A stretch of DNA of 64,000 nucleotides from Undaria pinnatifida (Eukaryota > Sar > Phaeophyceae > Laminariales > Alariaceae). Positions 1 to 11,358 of this stretch are shown in pieces. The stretch lies in the NCBI GenBank assembly GCA_012845835.1, contig JABAKD010000010.1, positions 12,609,973-12,673,972 on the forward strand. The letters run 5' to 3'. Within the stretch, counting starts at the first letter, position 1. Every line of letters begins with the position of its first letter. Made by a program: the position numbers and the translations under genes. The notes below the pieces were generated by a model. It did no database searches, was not told the DNA's origin, and saw only the letters and a program-made list of their open reading frames with translations.

Positions 1-124
1 TTCCCAGAGACTGACATATTATTTACGGGTAGAAATAATCATATACATTTCTTTGCAACATTTTTTTTTCTTCATCCCATTTATCATCCCCGCACCATTC
101 TCGCGATCCCTCCCAGTAGTAACT

Positions 125-255
125 CAGATCCGGGGTCACATAGTGGGCTCTCCTCCTCCCTCCCCACTTCGGCACGTGCCTTCATTTTTACCGCGAGGAG
201 AATCGAGCATTTTCTTCCCTCGTCGCCTCGGGTCGAATTGTACCTAGCAGGCGCT
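125..255. repeat. Dispersed repeat, second copy at 41430-41545
   Basis: The run GGCTCTCCTCCTCCCTCCCC, ACGTGCC, AATCGAGC, TTCCCTCGTCGCCTCGGGTC and GAATTGT is matched in order and spacing in UPF2 intron 7. No coding potential is seen. Confidence 0.7.
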
Positions 256-304
256 CTCAGCAGTTGATCTCTTTTTTTATTGCATTTTTGCAAATTAAGT
301 CATA

Positions 305-400
305 TTTCATCGTGGTGGGTGTCGAACTCAAGGACAACCAAACGTTGGAGGTATTCGAGGGAAAAACCACTAGACCACCGGGGCGGCCGGCTGACCATTG
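305..400 (-). repeat. tRNA-like, SINE-type promoter sequence
   Basis: Read on the - strand, GCCCCGGTGGTCTAGTGG fits an RNA polymerase III A box and GAGTTCGACACC a weak B box at tRNA-like spacing. The 3' end does not pair with the 5' end, so it is not an intact tRNA gene. A tRNA-derived SINE relic is the likely reading. Confidence 0.45.
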
Positions 401-540
401 ATTCAAACAAACCAGGATCTTTGCATAGAGATTACATTCCCTCCCCCATATTGTATGATATTCCGATGGTTGACGCGACATAGAATAAAGCGCCAAATAC
501 CTAAATATCAGCCTACGCGGAGTTTTAGATATCATGCCAA

Positions 541-1140
541 ACTAAAGGCAAAATAATGTAAAAGCCGAATTATTAGAGCGATCTACTACTGCTATAAAAC
601 CAGAAGAAAAGATCTATTCATTATTTGCGCGGTCGCAATTCGGCTGGTCATTTGCGTCATGTACGTTGTCTAGCAGATATTTTATTTGTCCGTGAAGGGT
701 GTCCGTCTATTTTTTGCTTCCTAATAAAGTTGTATTCCCGTTTTCGTTGCCAGCCGTAGGTACCCTTGCGTAGATAGATAGATGTCATATTATGCACATT
801 CGTCTACGAAAAGCACGCCATCGTCAACGCGTTATTTGTTTAGTTCTTTTTGTAGGTTGTCCGTCGTTGTTGTACTAATAATACCTTATCAGACTGTAAG
901 TAGATGTAATTTCTTCATGTATGTGCGAATTCACCCGACGAAGTCATTTCATACACATTCTTCGTGCAGTTAGTAACTCCTCCTCCAGAATGTTTTTGCG
1001 TAAGGTCGCGCAAAGGAACGGTTTTGAGCCAATCTGTACCTGCAGACCAAGCAATCTCAAAATGATGGAACACTCCAACAGCACCAAACGCAATAGTATA
1101 AAAAGCCGCATTGTTTGAGCGATCTACTACTGGTACAACA
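541..1140. repeat. Diverged direct repeat pair (541-600 and 1085-1140)
   Basis: Both carry AAAAGCCG, ATT, then GAGCGATCTACTACTG. The two copies are about 540 bases apart in otherwise unannotated sequence. Confidence 0.65.
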
Positions 1141-1339
1141 CGCGTTCTTCTGGACGTATCATGTGTCGTCTTGCAGCCGCACCTTCAGCCACATGGCCTG
1201 CACGCACACTGCAGTACATGACAGCCCAACAGCACACACGCAACCAACCGCTGCACGTATGAAGCCTACAGCGCGGCACCATGAATAACGAATGACCGCG
1301 ACGGCTTGATTAGCACCCTCTTGCAAAGTTGTATTTGCG

Positions 1340-1690
1340 GAAACATTATCAAGTACCGTTTGTATATGATGCCAATTTTGTAAATCGTCCAGGCGCGTGC
1401 AATTAAATGCCTGGTGCACAATCAGTAACCAAACATCGAAAAGTTGCACCATGCACCGCAAAATTCCGAACATTATCAAGTACCTATTTCTTGGAAACAT
1501 TATTACGTACGGTTTGGAAATGATGCCAATTTCGTAAATCATGCAGGCGCGTGCAATTAAACACACCTGGTGCGCAATCTGTGACCAAACAATAGAAAGT
1601 TGCACATGCCACCGCAAAATTCCAAACATTATCACGTACCGTTTGGAAATGATGCCAATTTTGTAAATCATTCAGGCGTTGCAGCCATCA
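1340..1690. repeat. Tandem repeat of about 150 bases, two and a third units
   Basis: The segment ACATTATCAAGTACCGTTTG ... GATGCCAATTTTGTAAATC ... CAGGCG recurs at about 1344, 1496 and 1627. Copies share the spacer with GCGTGCAATTAAA and CTGGTGCACAATC. The - strand frame of 170 codons spans this repeat and is not a gene. Confidence 0.8.
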
Positions 1691-1959
1691 AGATTCAACA
1701 TTTTTTCCAAAATTCCTCCTCGACACTCGCTCGTCTCGCTCGGCGCCCGTCCGCGTTCACGTCGATGTGCGGAACGGACACGGCAGGGCGAGGGGCGTTG
1801 GAGCCGCCCCCCGAAGGCGGCGCTCGAACCAAGCCATATTCGACCGAGAAATCCAGTTCCGCGAATCGCATACTTAGGCCGAGACAAAAAAATCCGGACC
1901 AAAGTCCATGACACCAAGGAATGGCTCTATATTCAAGGAATGGTTTTATATATGTTTAT

Positions 1960-2615
1960 TTCAAGGACGTCAGCCGTGAGTTCGACGAATTTCGGGTCAA
2001 TACTTCAGAGTCAACCCTATTATACATGGCGCCGACGACAGGACCCACGCCAAGACGTCTACCACATTTACCATTATGTTATTAGGTGCGGCTGTTCGTT
2101 CTGGATCCCACGCATACAAAAAAACATCCCCGGTGCAAAATTAAGATACCCGTAGCTAAGGTCAAGACAAATCTGTCATTTCAATTTGCGGTCGTTTAAC
2201 TAGATGGGGCGATATCAATTAGTTCGAAATCCGCAGACCTACAAAAAGTCGAAATTCCCCACCTAAAGTAAAAATACCAACACGTACCACTTTAGTGAAC
2301 AAGAAATAGGAGCCCTCCGGATAAAAACTCTCATAGTATATTACAGGTACCAACAACGCAGCTTGCAAAGATGAGTATTGACCCGAAATTCGTCGAACTC
2401 ACGGCTGACGTCCTTGAAATGTTTTATAATAAAATATGTATATACTCGTATATATATGTGTTTGTTTTTTTAACCGAACAATATGACCCCTCCCATTATG
2501 AAAAAACTCACCCACATAGTATATTACAAGTACCAACAACGCAGCTTGCAAAGATGAGTATTGACCCGAAATTCGTCGAACTCACGGCTGACGTCCTTTA
2601 AATATTTTTATAAAA
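1960..2615. repeat. Direct pair plus inverted copy of an 85-base sequence with a coding-like core
   Basis: The segment from TACCAACAACGCAGCTTGCA to ACGGCTGACGTCCTT occurs at 2346-2420 and 2529-2600 almost identically, and its core occurs inverted at 1968-2010. Translated on the + strand each copy reads QLAKMSIDPKFVELTADVL. A diverged version of the same peptide is at 60926-60985. Confidence 0.85.
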
Positions 2616-2960
2616 TAGTAATACCGAAAAAACTTAGATTCTGAACACATTCACACATGCAATATAGCTGGTAATTCAGATACTTTTGTACTAGAGTTAG
2701 TTAGTGAACATACCTTTGCGCGAGAGTACATACAGGATGACTTTGTACTCAACGCTATGCTCTTTACCGTGTTTGGGCGCTGCTGTATATTTTGGAATCC
2801 GAAACATAGTAAAAATAGGTCAGATTTTACAGAAAGCCAGCTGATGTCGGCATCCTTGCATAATACTCGTAGCTGAGGTCGAGACGCCTTTATCAAATCC
2901 CATTGGCGGTCATTTCAATAGATAGGGCGATGCCAAATAGTTGAGAATCCAGAAACCAAG
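2150..2960. repeat. Direct repeat pair (2150-2240 and 2867-2960)
   Basis: Both copies have GTAGCTGAGGTCGAGAC-like sequence, then GCGGTCATTT and TAGATAGGGCGAT in the same order, with scattered substitutions. They flank the QLAKM repeat cluster, so the whole 2.0-3.0 kb block may be a nested or tandemly duplicated element. Confidence 0.65.
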
Positions 2961-3383
2961 TAATACCTAAATATCGTACATTCTGACAACACATTCACAC
3001 ATGCCCGAAGGTCTGTAAATAGACCAGTGGTGGCTCAAGGGGATAATAGCTCAATGATGTGCCCGTGAAACGAATGTCGCCGAAGACATAAGAGGTATTG
3101 ACACTATGTACCCAAAAATCATTCAGCTATGTTAACGAAGAAATCGCCGATGTACCATGTATTTCCTCCAGATATTACCCAACGCGTCTATCGGCACATT
3201 CTTAAGTGCTTGGCCAGAAGTTACCGCGGGGGTGAATCGCCTATTTATGTACGCATTGCACGGTGCCAAACGATAATGCGGAACCAGCGTTGGAATGAAA
3301 ATATGAAAGAGTGCAACTACGATCCATCGGGCCCACACCGAAGACCGATGCGTACCAATCAAAGCGTCTTTTTTGACGGCTCC

Positions 3384-4310
3384 TCATATCGAAATCCGAC
3401 ATAGATGTATAGAGCGTACTCGGCACGGTACTCTACTCCAGCTTTCTGGGTCTTGATGGACTCGAAGATGGGATCGCTTCCCCATACGCCGCCACCCATG
3501 AGTGGAACCTAACTTACGGCATACATGCGTGCCACGGTCGGGATTGACCTCGATCTTCTTGATGGTACTCGATATTGATGCGCAAAAAACAAAGCTGTGC
3601 AAGCAGAAGGCGATGGTCTCTTCCTCGAGTGTGGGGCACTTCGCTTGCTCAAGCGCGGTTGCCGCTTGCTTGCAACTGGGTGCTGTGCGAATGCCGCCTG
3701 CAATGCGCGTGTTTCACACGCGGCCAGGCGTTCAAAGACAATCTCGCCACTGACATGAACAAATGATCCGAGCTGTGCTCCTCTGTAACGAGATGGTTTA
3801 TCTTAGCGTACACGCATAACACAAAACTGCGGATAGCATTTGCATGCTGCCTACACATGACACACAACGCATACCATGTTGCTCCTTCCATCGGCTGGTC
3901 AGGCGGCATATTTCGTCGAAACAACACACCCGAACGCCGCAGGGGAACGTCTTCAGAGCCGTTGGTACCGACACTACATCACGTTCAAGCCTTCGCCTAG
4001 CCTTACGCGCTCCTCGCAATCCCTCCAGCCTTGTCTGATGAGAACCGCCAACGCCATCGAAAACGCTCAAGCACGCCGTCGACGCTAGAGGAGGTAACAA
4101 CGTACCAACCTAAAGGTCCATTTGCGCACAAAATCTGACTTCCTCGCACTCCATTTGAACGACCTTCTTCATCGTGGCCGACTTGATGCTGGTTTCTTGA
4201 TCGTGTTCCTCAAGACGGGACAACTCCACGCTGCTTGGGCTCTCACCAACACACCCCCCGACCCGTCGACGCACTGTACTGACAACGTTCAGAGCCTTCA
4301 CGCATCCCAA
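3384..4310 (-). pseudogene. Decayed coding relic, family unknown
   Basis: Several short - strand frames look protein-like but lie in different phases. Segments include ATMKKVVQMECEEVRFCAQM (near 4120-4180), VVSVPTALKTFPCGVRVCCF (3890-3990), AKCPTLEEETIAFCLHSFVF with STIKKIEVNPDRGTHV (3530-3660) and MGGGVWGSDPIFESIKTQKA with GVEYRAEYALYIYVGF (3395-3500). They could be exons of an unrecognised gene or a frame-broken transposon or viral relic. I do not recognise the family and no clean exon structure joins them. Confidence 0.3.
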
Positions 4311-4399
4311 ATAGTAGCTTTAATTCGCCTGTCGCCCCCCGATGGCTCCCGCCATCACCACCTAAACGAGCCGCCCCTTACTTGTGTTCCCCGGTATGT

Positions 4400-4798
4400 T
4401 ACCACCAATGTGACTTACTCGTAGGACTATCCACCTTTCTCCCCCTTAAAACCATCACCTCGCATGATTCAAAACAAAAATACCATCACCTTTTCTCCCT
4501 GCTGGTTTAAGCTGTCTCGTGCCATACACCGTCGGAACACTCCACCTCGACACGACACCTCACTCTGCCCAATTGTCTTCTAACACAACGCCTCACCCTT
4601 CCCATTTGTCTTCAAGCTGCCGTTCTCAACCCACATCTTACGCGACGCCATATGATGATGATGCCGCGTCTACTTTCGCTCCGCCAGACCGCCTTCTCCG
4701 AGCTCCCTGTGAGGCAAACCCATCCAAGCGCCACCTATGAACCTACGCGTTCGCCCATATTCGTCAACGCCACGCGTGTCTGCCTGTTGTCCTCCAGC
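4400..4798. other. 3' flank of the giant gene
   Basis: Just past the TGA at 4799 the sequence is C/A-rich on the + strand with CACCTC and CTCACT motifs and no gene. The polyadenylation site should be here, but no AATAAA-type hexamer on the - strand stands out. Confidence 0.3.
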
Positions 4799-5104
4799 TC
4801 AGCCCCACCGCTGCTGCCCCCCAGGGTTGTACTCTGACGGTGCCGTGCTGTACATCGATTGAGGGGGCTGAGGGGGCTGAGTGCCCACGGGCAGCGGCGG
4901 GTACGCCTGGTGCTGCTGGGGTTGCTGCTGCAACTGCTGCGGCTGCTGCTGCATGTATGGCAGCTGCTGTTGCAGCGGCGGCGGCTGTTGTAGCTGCTGC
5001 TGCTGGACCACGGAAGTTATGTTGGGCATGGCAAACAGAGGGTGTTTCGGGAGATGGAGATCTTCGTCATTTGGAGACATAGACGCGTTACATACTTTGC
5101 TGAC
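4799..5104 (-). CDS. Last exon of the giant gene, Q/P-rich C-terminus
   Basis: The frame reads [40 protein letters not shown] and [17 protein letters not shown], then TGA at 4799. Composition and phase fit the preceding exon. The acceptor is uncertain: GGAAG before 5104 is the only phase-compatible AG I found, but it lacks a pyrimidine tract, so a small intervening exon is possible. Confidence 0.6.
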   Translation of the reverse strand, partial: VSKVCNASMSPNDEDLHLPKHPLFAMPNITSVVQQQQLQQPPPLQQQLPYMQQQPQQLQQQPQQHQAYPPLPVGTQPPQPPQSMYSTAPSEYNPGGQQRWG

Positions 5105-8100
5105 CTTCCGAATCCACTTACATATACGTGCATCAATGCGATCCCGTTATTAGACGAGACAAAACTTGGCACGAAGAGTGCACAGAGCACTACGACAATC
5201 CTATCCACCGGCGTCTATACAAAAAAATAAAGCGAAGGAACAGCAGCGAAGAAAACGCAACAGGAAAGTGGTTGCCCCCGTCATGTTTGCTTGCTGTTAC
5301 CTCGCACCAAGTTATTTTACAAGCAATGCGTTATGAAAGTGATTGGTGTTGTTCTCACAAAAACACATCGCCATAACCTCGTCCGTGAAAAGTGCGGCAT
5401 CATATTCACAAGTGGACCAGACGACGGCATCTGGCACACCGGCCTCGTGCTCATCAACCAATGCGCATCACCTGAGCATGGTGCCCGGACACGAGTAACT
5501 GCTACGACGACCAACAGACACAAAGATCCTCCGCAAACGGGGCACGTCGATGGTGTCCGCGCTAAAACGAAACCTGTCCCGAGTTCTGGGTTAACAATAA
5601 AAAACGAGCCAATGTGGTCGCCGCTGGTAACAAATATAACACCAGAACTGCGACCAGCCACAACACAAGAACAACCTGGTTGTACGACCGTTTCACGAAT
5701 AGCGTTCCTGCTGTCGGAACTGAATGAACCCTAAATGGGGAACAAAACAAGGACAAGGTCAGGAAAGGGGCAACGATCGGCTGTCCCATGAAACACGCAT
5801 CGTGCAAAACCCCTACGCTTCAAGGGTATGCTTTTACGTCATTACTGCCCTCGTATCTGCCAAGAACTGTCCGAAAAATTTCGGTTTGTACCAGGCCGAA
5901 TCGACGACGGGCTATTGCATAATACCTAAACATCATAGGTTGGCCCCAACATTGAAAGGGGGAAATAAAAGAACGGTCAACACGGCAAACGCAATGCCTT
6001 AATTAAAATTGGCTTGATTTATCATTGAAGGTACGACTCTGTCCAAAGGTGTAAGGACCGTTGGAGTATTCGTGGTATGAACTCCGGACGGCCCTAGCAC
6101 GTTTTCACAAGAGTGGGCAGTATATCATACCAGGTAGGTCAATATCAGTCCCCAAGGTGCCATCCTCGTTTAGACGCTATTCAAGACCGACGCGTTGTAC
6201 ATTATTTACTCAGCGAGGTACAACGTTGTGCGCCAAATTTGGCGTGAGTGAAAAGACGCGAGGAGGTACGGAATCCAAGCTTTTTCTCGCTACCGCGCAC
6301 GAGAAAAAACTCAATCTACTGTAGCTACTGTGAGTACCATCTACTTTTGAATTTCGAATACGCTTCGTAAAACCCCGACCGAGACTTTTTTACAGCAAGA
6401 TGCTGTACACGGGAGACGAGCCCCCAATGATGTTACGTACACCAACAATGCTTCAACAACGGTTTGCGCGGTTAGGTCTGTTGCGACCAAGGCAAATGGT
6501 TGAGTTAGATGTTGGACTATTAATAGAGTTTCTCTTTCGCCTTGTTAGCACATGAATGGAGTCTGACACAGGCAGCAAGAGGTGTTGCTATGGAACGCAT
6601 TTCACGCCAACATAAAATTGATACTTGAATATTTCCACGCAAAACCAATGAACATATTACTTTGGACACATTACCATGTAAACAGCGCCAGGAACTCTCC
6701 TGGCACGCGGCAAAGCCCACGGGTGGAGCAGAGAGTAACACACACAAGCACGTTGGCAACGTTTAAAAACGGTGAATAAAAGCTCAAGTTAATACCGGGA
6801 TGACCAAAGGCGCGGAAAACGACAAGTATTATGCCATGCGCCAACCCCTATACCCTCACCCTCACCTGCAAGTACTGCTGCTGCTGCTGTGGCTGCACGC
6901 TCGCTATCGTAGTATATTGCTGCGCGCCCGTTGCGCTGGAACTCTGCACAACGGTCTCCAGCGGCGCAGCCGGTGCAGGGGTAGGGACACCGGCCGCCGT
7001 CTTCCCGGCTTCCTGTCCAGTGGCCGCCGGCACTGCTGTATCGTACCGAGAAGAAGATTGCAGATGCTGCTGCTGCTGCACTCCGGGGGCCGGCGGCGCA
7101 GCCACGGGGGCGTACGAAGCTGGCTGGTACGTAGAAGTAGGGTACGCCTGTTGTCCAGCACTACTGGCGCTCGCCGTCTGCGCCGGAATCTGCTGGGCCT
7201 GCTGTTGCTGCCAACTACTCGCAGCTGCACTCGGTCCACTACCACTCGCTGCACTAGGTGAAGTCGCTACTGGCGCAACTGAACCAACCTTGGACGAGTT
7301 CCACGACTGGCTTCCGCCACTGATGTACCCTACTGTGCCGCTCGGTACGGGCGCGGCGGCAGCCGCGGGACGCGTGGACGTTTTATAGTTACCTTGCCCG
7401 TCTATTTCACTGTACGTAACAGACGGGACCGCTGCAATCTTCTCCGAAGGTGACGATATCGCAGCAGGCTGCTGCTGCGGCTGCTGGGAGTACGGGGCAT
7501 ACACGCTACTAGCGTCAAGACTTACTGATGCAGGTTGCGGAGTAACGTGGGGCAGCTGCTGTTGCGCTGCCTGTCCTCCGGGGGTGTACTGATATTGGAA
7601 AGGTTGTGTGAACGACTGTTGCTGCTGTTGCTGCTGCTGCGGTTGCTGCTGCTGCGGTTGCTGCTGCTGCTGCGGTTGCTGCTGCTGCTGCTGCGGTTGC
7701 TGCTGCTGCTGCGGTTGCTGCTGCGGTTGCTGCTGCTGCGGTTGTTGCTGCTGCTGCTGCTGCTGCTGATGCTGTTGCGGTTGCTGCACCTGTTGCTGGT
7801 ATGTCTGCTGCTGCTGCTGAGGTTGCTGTTGAACGGGCGAAGCTACCTTCGCCGGTGGTACCGCCGCCCTCGGCCCCGCAGTTCCTGGCACTGTCGCCGC
7901 CGCCTCTGCCACATTTGGCTGCTGCCGTGTGTCTGGCCGCGGCTTCACACCTCCCGTCGCTTGCTGAGGCTGCTTCCAAGCCATGTGCTGCTGCTGTCCA
8001 CTGGCCTGCTGCGCTCCACTTGTCACCTTAGCCGCCGAGGCTGCAGCACTCGTCGGGGCAGCAACCTTGCTGTGTCCTTCCTTCGCCCTTGCTGAGCCAG

Positions 8101-11100
8101 CAGCAGCTGGAGAAGGGCCACCAACGACGGAAGCGCCGGCAGGCGATCCACCCTTAGCAGCGCCCTTGCCACCACCACCACCACCGCCACCGCTACCACC
8201 GCTACCACCGCTACCACCTCTGACGCCAGCTCTGCCTCCATTACTACCTGGCACCGCCCCTGCTCTCGCCCCAAGCACATCCCGATGCGGCGCGGGAGTC
8301 TTCCCGAGCCCGTTGGTACTGAACCCCGCATTGCCCGACCTCCCGGAGACAACAGGCGACGATTGGTTAGGAGCGGAAAGTGACGCCCCCGACCCCGCAG
8401 GGGCAGGGCCAGCAGATGACTGGTATGCCGAGAAGCCGCTCATTGAGGCACCCGGGCGTCCTCCATCGCGAGTGGGGGCGGTCCCCCCCGGCTGGTAGGT
8501 GTGCTGTTCGCTCCGCGTCGCGCCCGGGCGCCCTCCATCTCGAGTGGGGGCGGTTCCCCTCGGCTGGTAGGTGGACTGGTCGCTCCGCGACGGACCCGGC
8601 CGCCCTCCATCGCGAGTGGGGGCGGTGCCCCCCGGCTGGTACGTGGATTGGCCGCTCCGTGACGCGCCCGGCCGCCCTCCATCGTGCGTGGGGGCGCTCC
8701 CCCCCGACTGGTACGATGGTTGCTCGCTGCGCGACCCGCCTGGTCGTCCTCCATCGCGAGTGGGAGCGGTCCCGCCCGGCTGGTAGGAGGGCTGATCACT
8801 CCGAGGAGCGCCCGGCCGCCCTCCGTCGCGAGTGGGGGCGGTCCCCACCGGCTGATAGGTGGGTTTATCGCTCCGCGACGCGCCCGATCGCCCTGCATCC
8901 TGCGTTGGGGCGATCCCCCCCGGATGGTAGACGGCCTGCCCGCTTCGCGACGAGGCCGGCCGCCCCCCAGGCGGGGCCGGCGTGGAGCTTGACTCCTTGT
9001 ACCCGGACAAATCGCTCCTCGGTGCGCCCACCCTCGAGCCTCCGGGGAGAGAGGCGGAGGGAGTTTGGTAGGCGGGTGGGTCGGCCATGGACCCGCTTTG
9101 TGATCGCGGGCCTCCGTGGGCGGGAGTGGAGGACGGTTCGTAGGCCGACAAGTTGGTCCTCGTTGCTCGCCAATCTCTGCTGGAAGGGGCGGGCTTCGGG
9201 CCTCCCGTAGGGCGATCACCGCCACGCCCCGCGCGAGGCGCCGCTCCGTGCTGATGGCTGTCCGTCATGTGCGCGGGTGCTGCGGTGCTGCCGCTGCCGC
9301 CGGGTTGGCTGGAGAGGCGCTCGGCGGTATCATGCTGCTGCTGCTGCTGCTTTGGTGGGCGCTCCTGTAAAGTTTAGGGATTGCGGTTATATCAAAGGGC
9401 CCATTGGCGCGAGAGAGATGTCTTTCCCGCAAACAAAATGTCACATCTGCTTTCACATTTTGGTGTATTACCAGACTGCATATGCTACTGATATCGATGC
9501 TGCCTCTTTATCTGTCTAGCGCCTTTTGTGCTGCGTCCGTCCGTCCGTTCGTCCGTGAGCTCCAGACTGTCTTGACTGCTTGAAGACGTGCCGATCCTAC
9601 ACCAATACGCTTCAACACACTCTGATAATATGAAAACGCGTAAATTTTTCGACATCTCTCGACAGTCCAACGACCAAGCGCGTCGCGGGAATCAATAAAA
9701 ATAGCCCAGCACCACTCGACGGCGAAAAGTTTTTCGGCTGCTGCTGCTGCTGCTGCTGCTGCTGCGAAAGTACTACTGAGGATCTACATTTTGTACTATG
9801 CACTTACTATATATTGAATATACCACCGTACCACGCTTGCGCTGCAGTGTGCAGCAGACGCACGGCACAACATGCTCTGAACCGCCTTCGCGACCAAGTC
9901 GACATTTCGATCACCATGAAATAACTGAAGCCAAACAATTATGATGCCCACTTCTATCGTTGGACCAACCATTTCATACGCATTTACATCGTAGAGGCAA
10001 CCAATTTGATGTGCATTTCTATCGTAGAACCAACAACCATATTATGTGCATTTCTGTCGTAGCCTTGCGCGGTTGCGACAAGAGAGGCACAAGACCCCTG
10101 GAGGAAAACTGCGCGTCTTCATTCTTGGCGGAGTCCTGTGCAACCTGTATTGAAAACCCTCTTCACAGTGTGTCAACTTGACCCGGCAATCCCTTCTCCG
10201 GCCGCCGCTCTACCTTCACTATCAGACACCTCGACGCAAGCTCTGTATAGTCGAGCCGAGTCCTCAAAAATACATTGTAAAACTAATATCTACCAAACTA
10301 AACCATACGCACGTACGCACGCGGGTTCCGCCAGCACAGGCGTTGCAAGGACGACACCTACGCTACATTCTTGGCGCGCGATCCGTTTGTTCATCTGCAC
10401 GAGATCCTGTTGAACCGAGCGGTCAGTATTTTCATCCGCAGGGAAGCTCCAGCGTAGCGTAGACAGCGGACCGACGGGAACGGGCAGCAAAAGTGCCACG
10501 TCTCGCTCTCGAAAGGATCCAGGGACGACCCCCGAACCGAAAAAAGAGCATCAATCTGCCGAGCACAAAAGATACGGTCTTCCCAATAACGTGTGGGCGG
10601 TTGTTCCCGCACATTCCACGACGGGATGCGTTCTGTGACTTTTTTCACGGTAACCCTCCCCCCTCCCACCCCATTTCGGAATCGCTAAGGACAGCATCAA
10701 CACGTAACTTCAGGTACAAAAGCTCCATGTTAATAGCGCGCAATTACTCACCTCCGGAGCATGAAGCAGGGGGATGTCCATCATGTCCAGATCGAGTGCG
10801 GACATATCAGCGCCCCGCCCCCCCCCCCCCCCCCGAGCCGCTGCCGCCGCCGCTGGCATCAAGCACCGCTCCCTTCGGCTCAACCCGTTGGTTACCCATC
10901 GTAGGCGGGTGCCCCTGCCCTTGCCCTTGCCCCTGCCCCTGCCCCCTCCCCTCCCCACCCCTCCCCCGCCCGCCCCCTCTACCGCGGCCGCCGCCTCCCC
11001 GGCCGTCAGGCGGAGCACCGCGGCCGGACCCTCTTTGGCCACGGATTTGCCCCCTCCCGCCACCCCCCCTTCCACCACCACCGCCACCGCCAGGCCCTGA

Positions 11101-11327
11101 CATAATGTCATCCCTGCCGCCGGAGGACGTCTGCCCCTGCTCGTCCTGCGGTGGACCCCTTCCGTACTGCCCGGTAGAAGGTGGTACATGTTCAAGAGGC
11201 GAAGATGAAGGAGGAAGAGGACCTCCGCCCCCTGCCCTCCCCTGCAAGTATCCCCCCTGTTTCTGCTGCTGCTGCTGCTGCTGCTGCTGATGCGGTTGCT
11301 GCTGCTGCTGCTGCTGCTGCTGATGCG

Positions 11328-11358
<31 letters not shown>

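Noticed and set aside
305-400. Intact tRNA gene
   Set aside because: A- and B-box-like motifs are present, but the acceptor and T stems do not pair.
1159-1671. 170-codon - strand frame
   Set aside because: It runs across a tandem repeat with a unit near 150 bases, and repeats of the same peptide reflect DNA repetition only.
5291-5734. 147-codon + strand frame and overlapping - strand frame
   Set aside because: Neither has a motif, a convincing start or splice partners; both sit in the last intron of the giant gene.
7535-8095. Poly-leucine + strand frame that could look like a membrane protein
   Set aside because: It is the complement of the CAG polyglutamine tract in a well-supported - strand exon.
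10391-10669. 92-codon - strand frame ([20 protein letters not shown]) between giant-gene exons 7 and 8
   Set aside because: Protein-like in places, but no acceptor/donor pair of phase 0 was found and composition differs completely from the flanking exons. Left as intronic.
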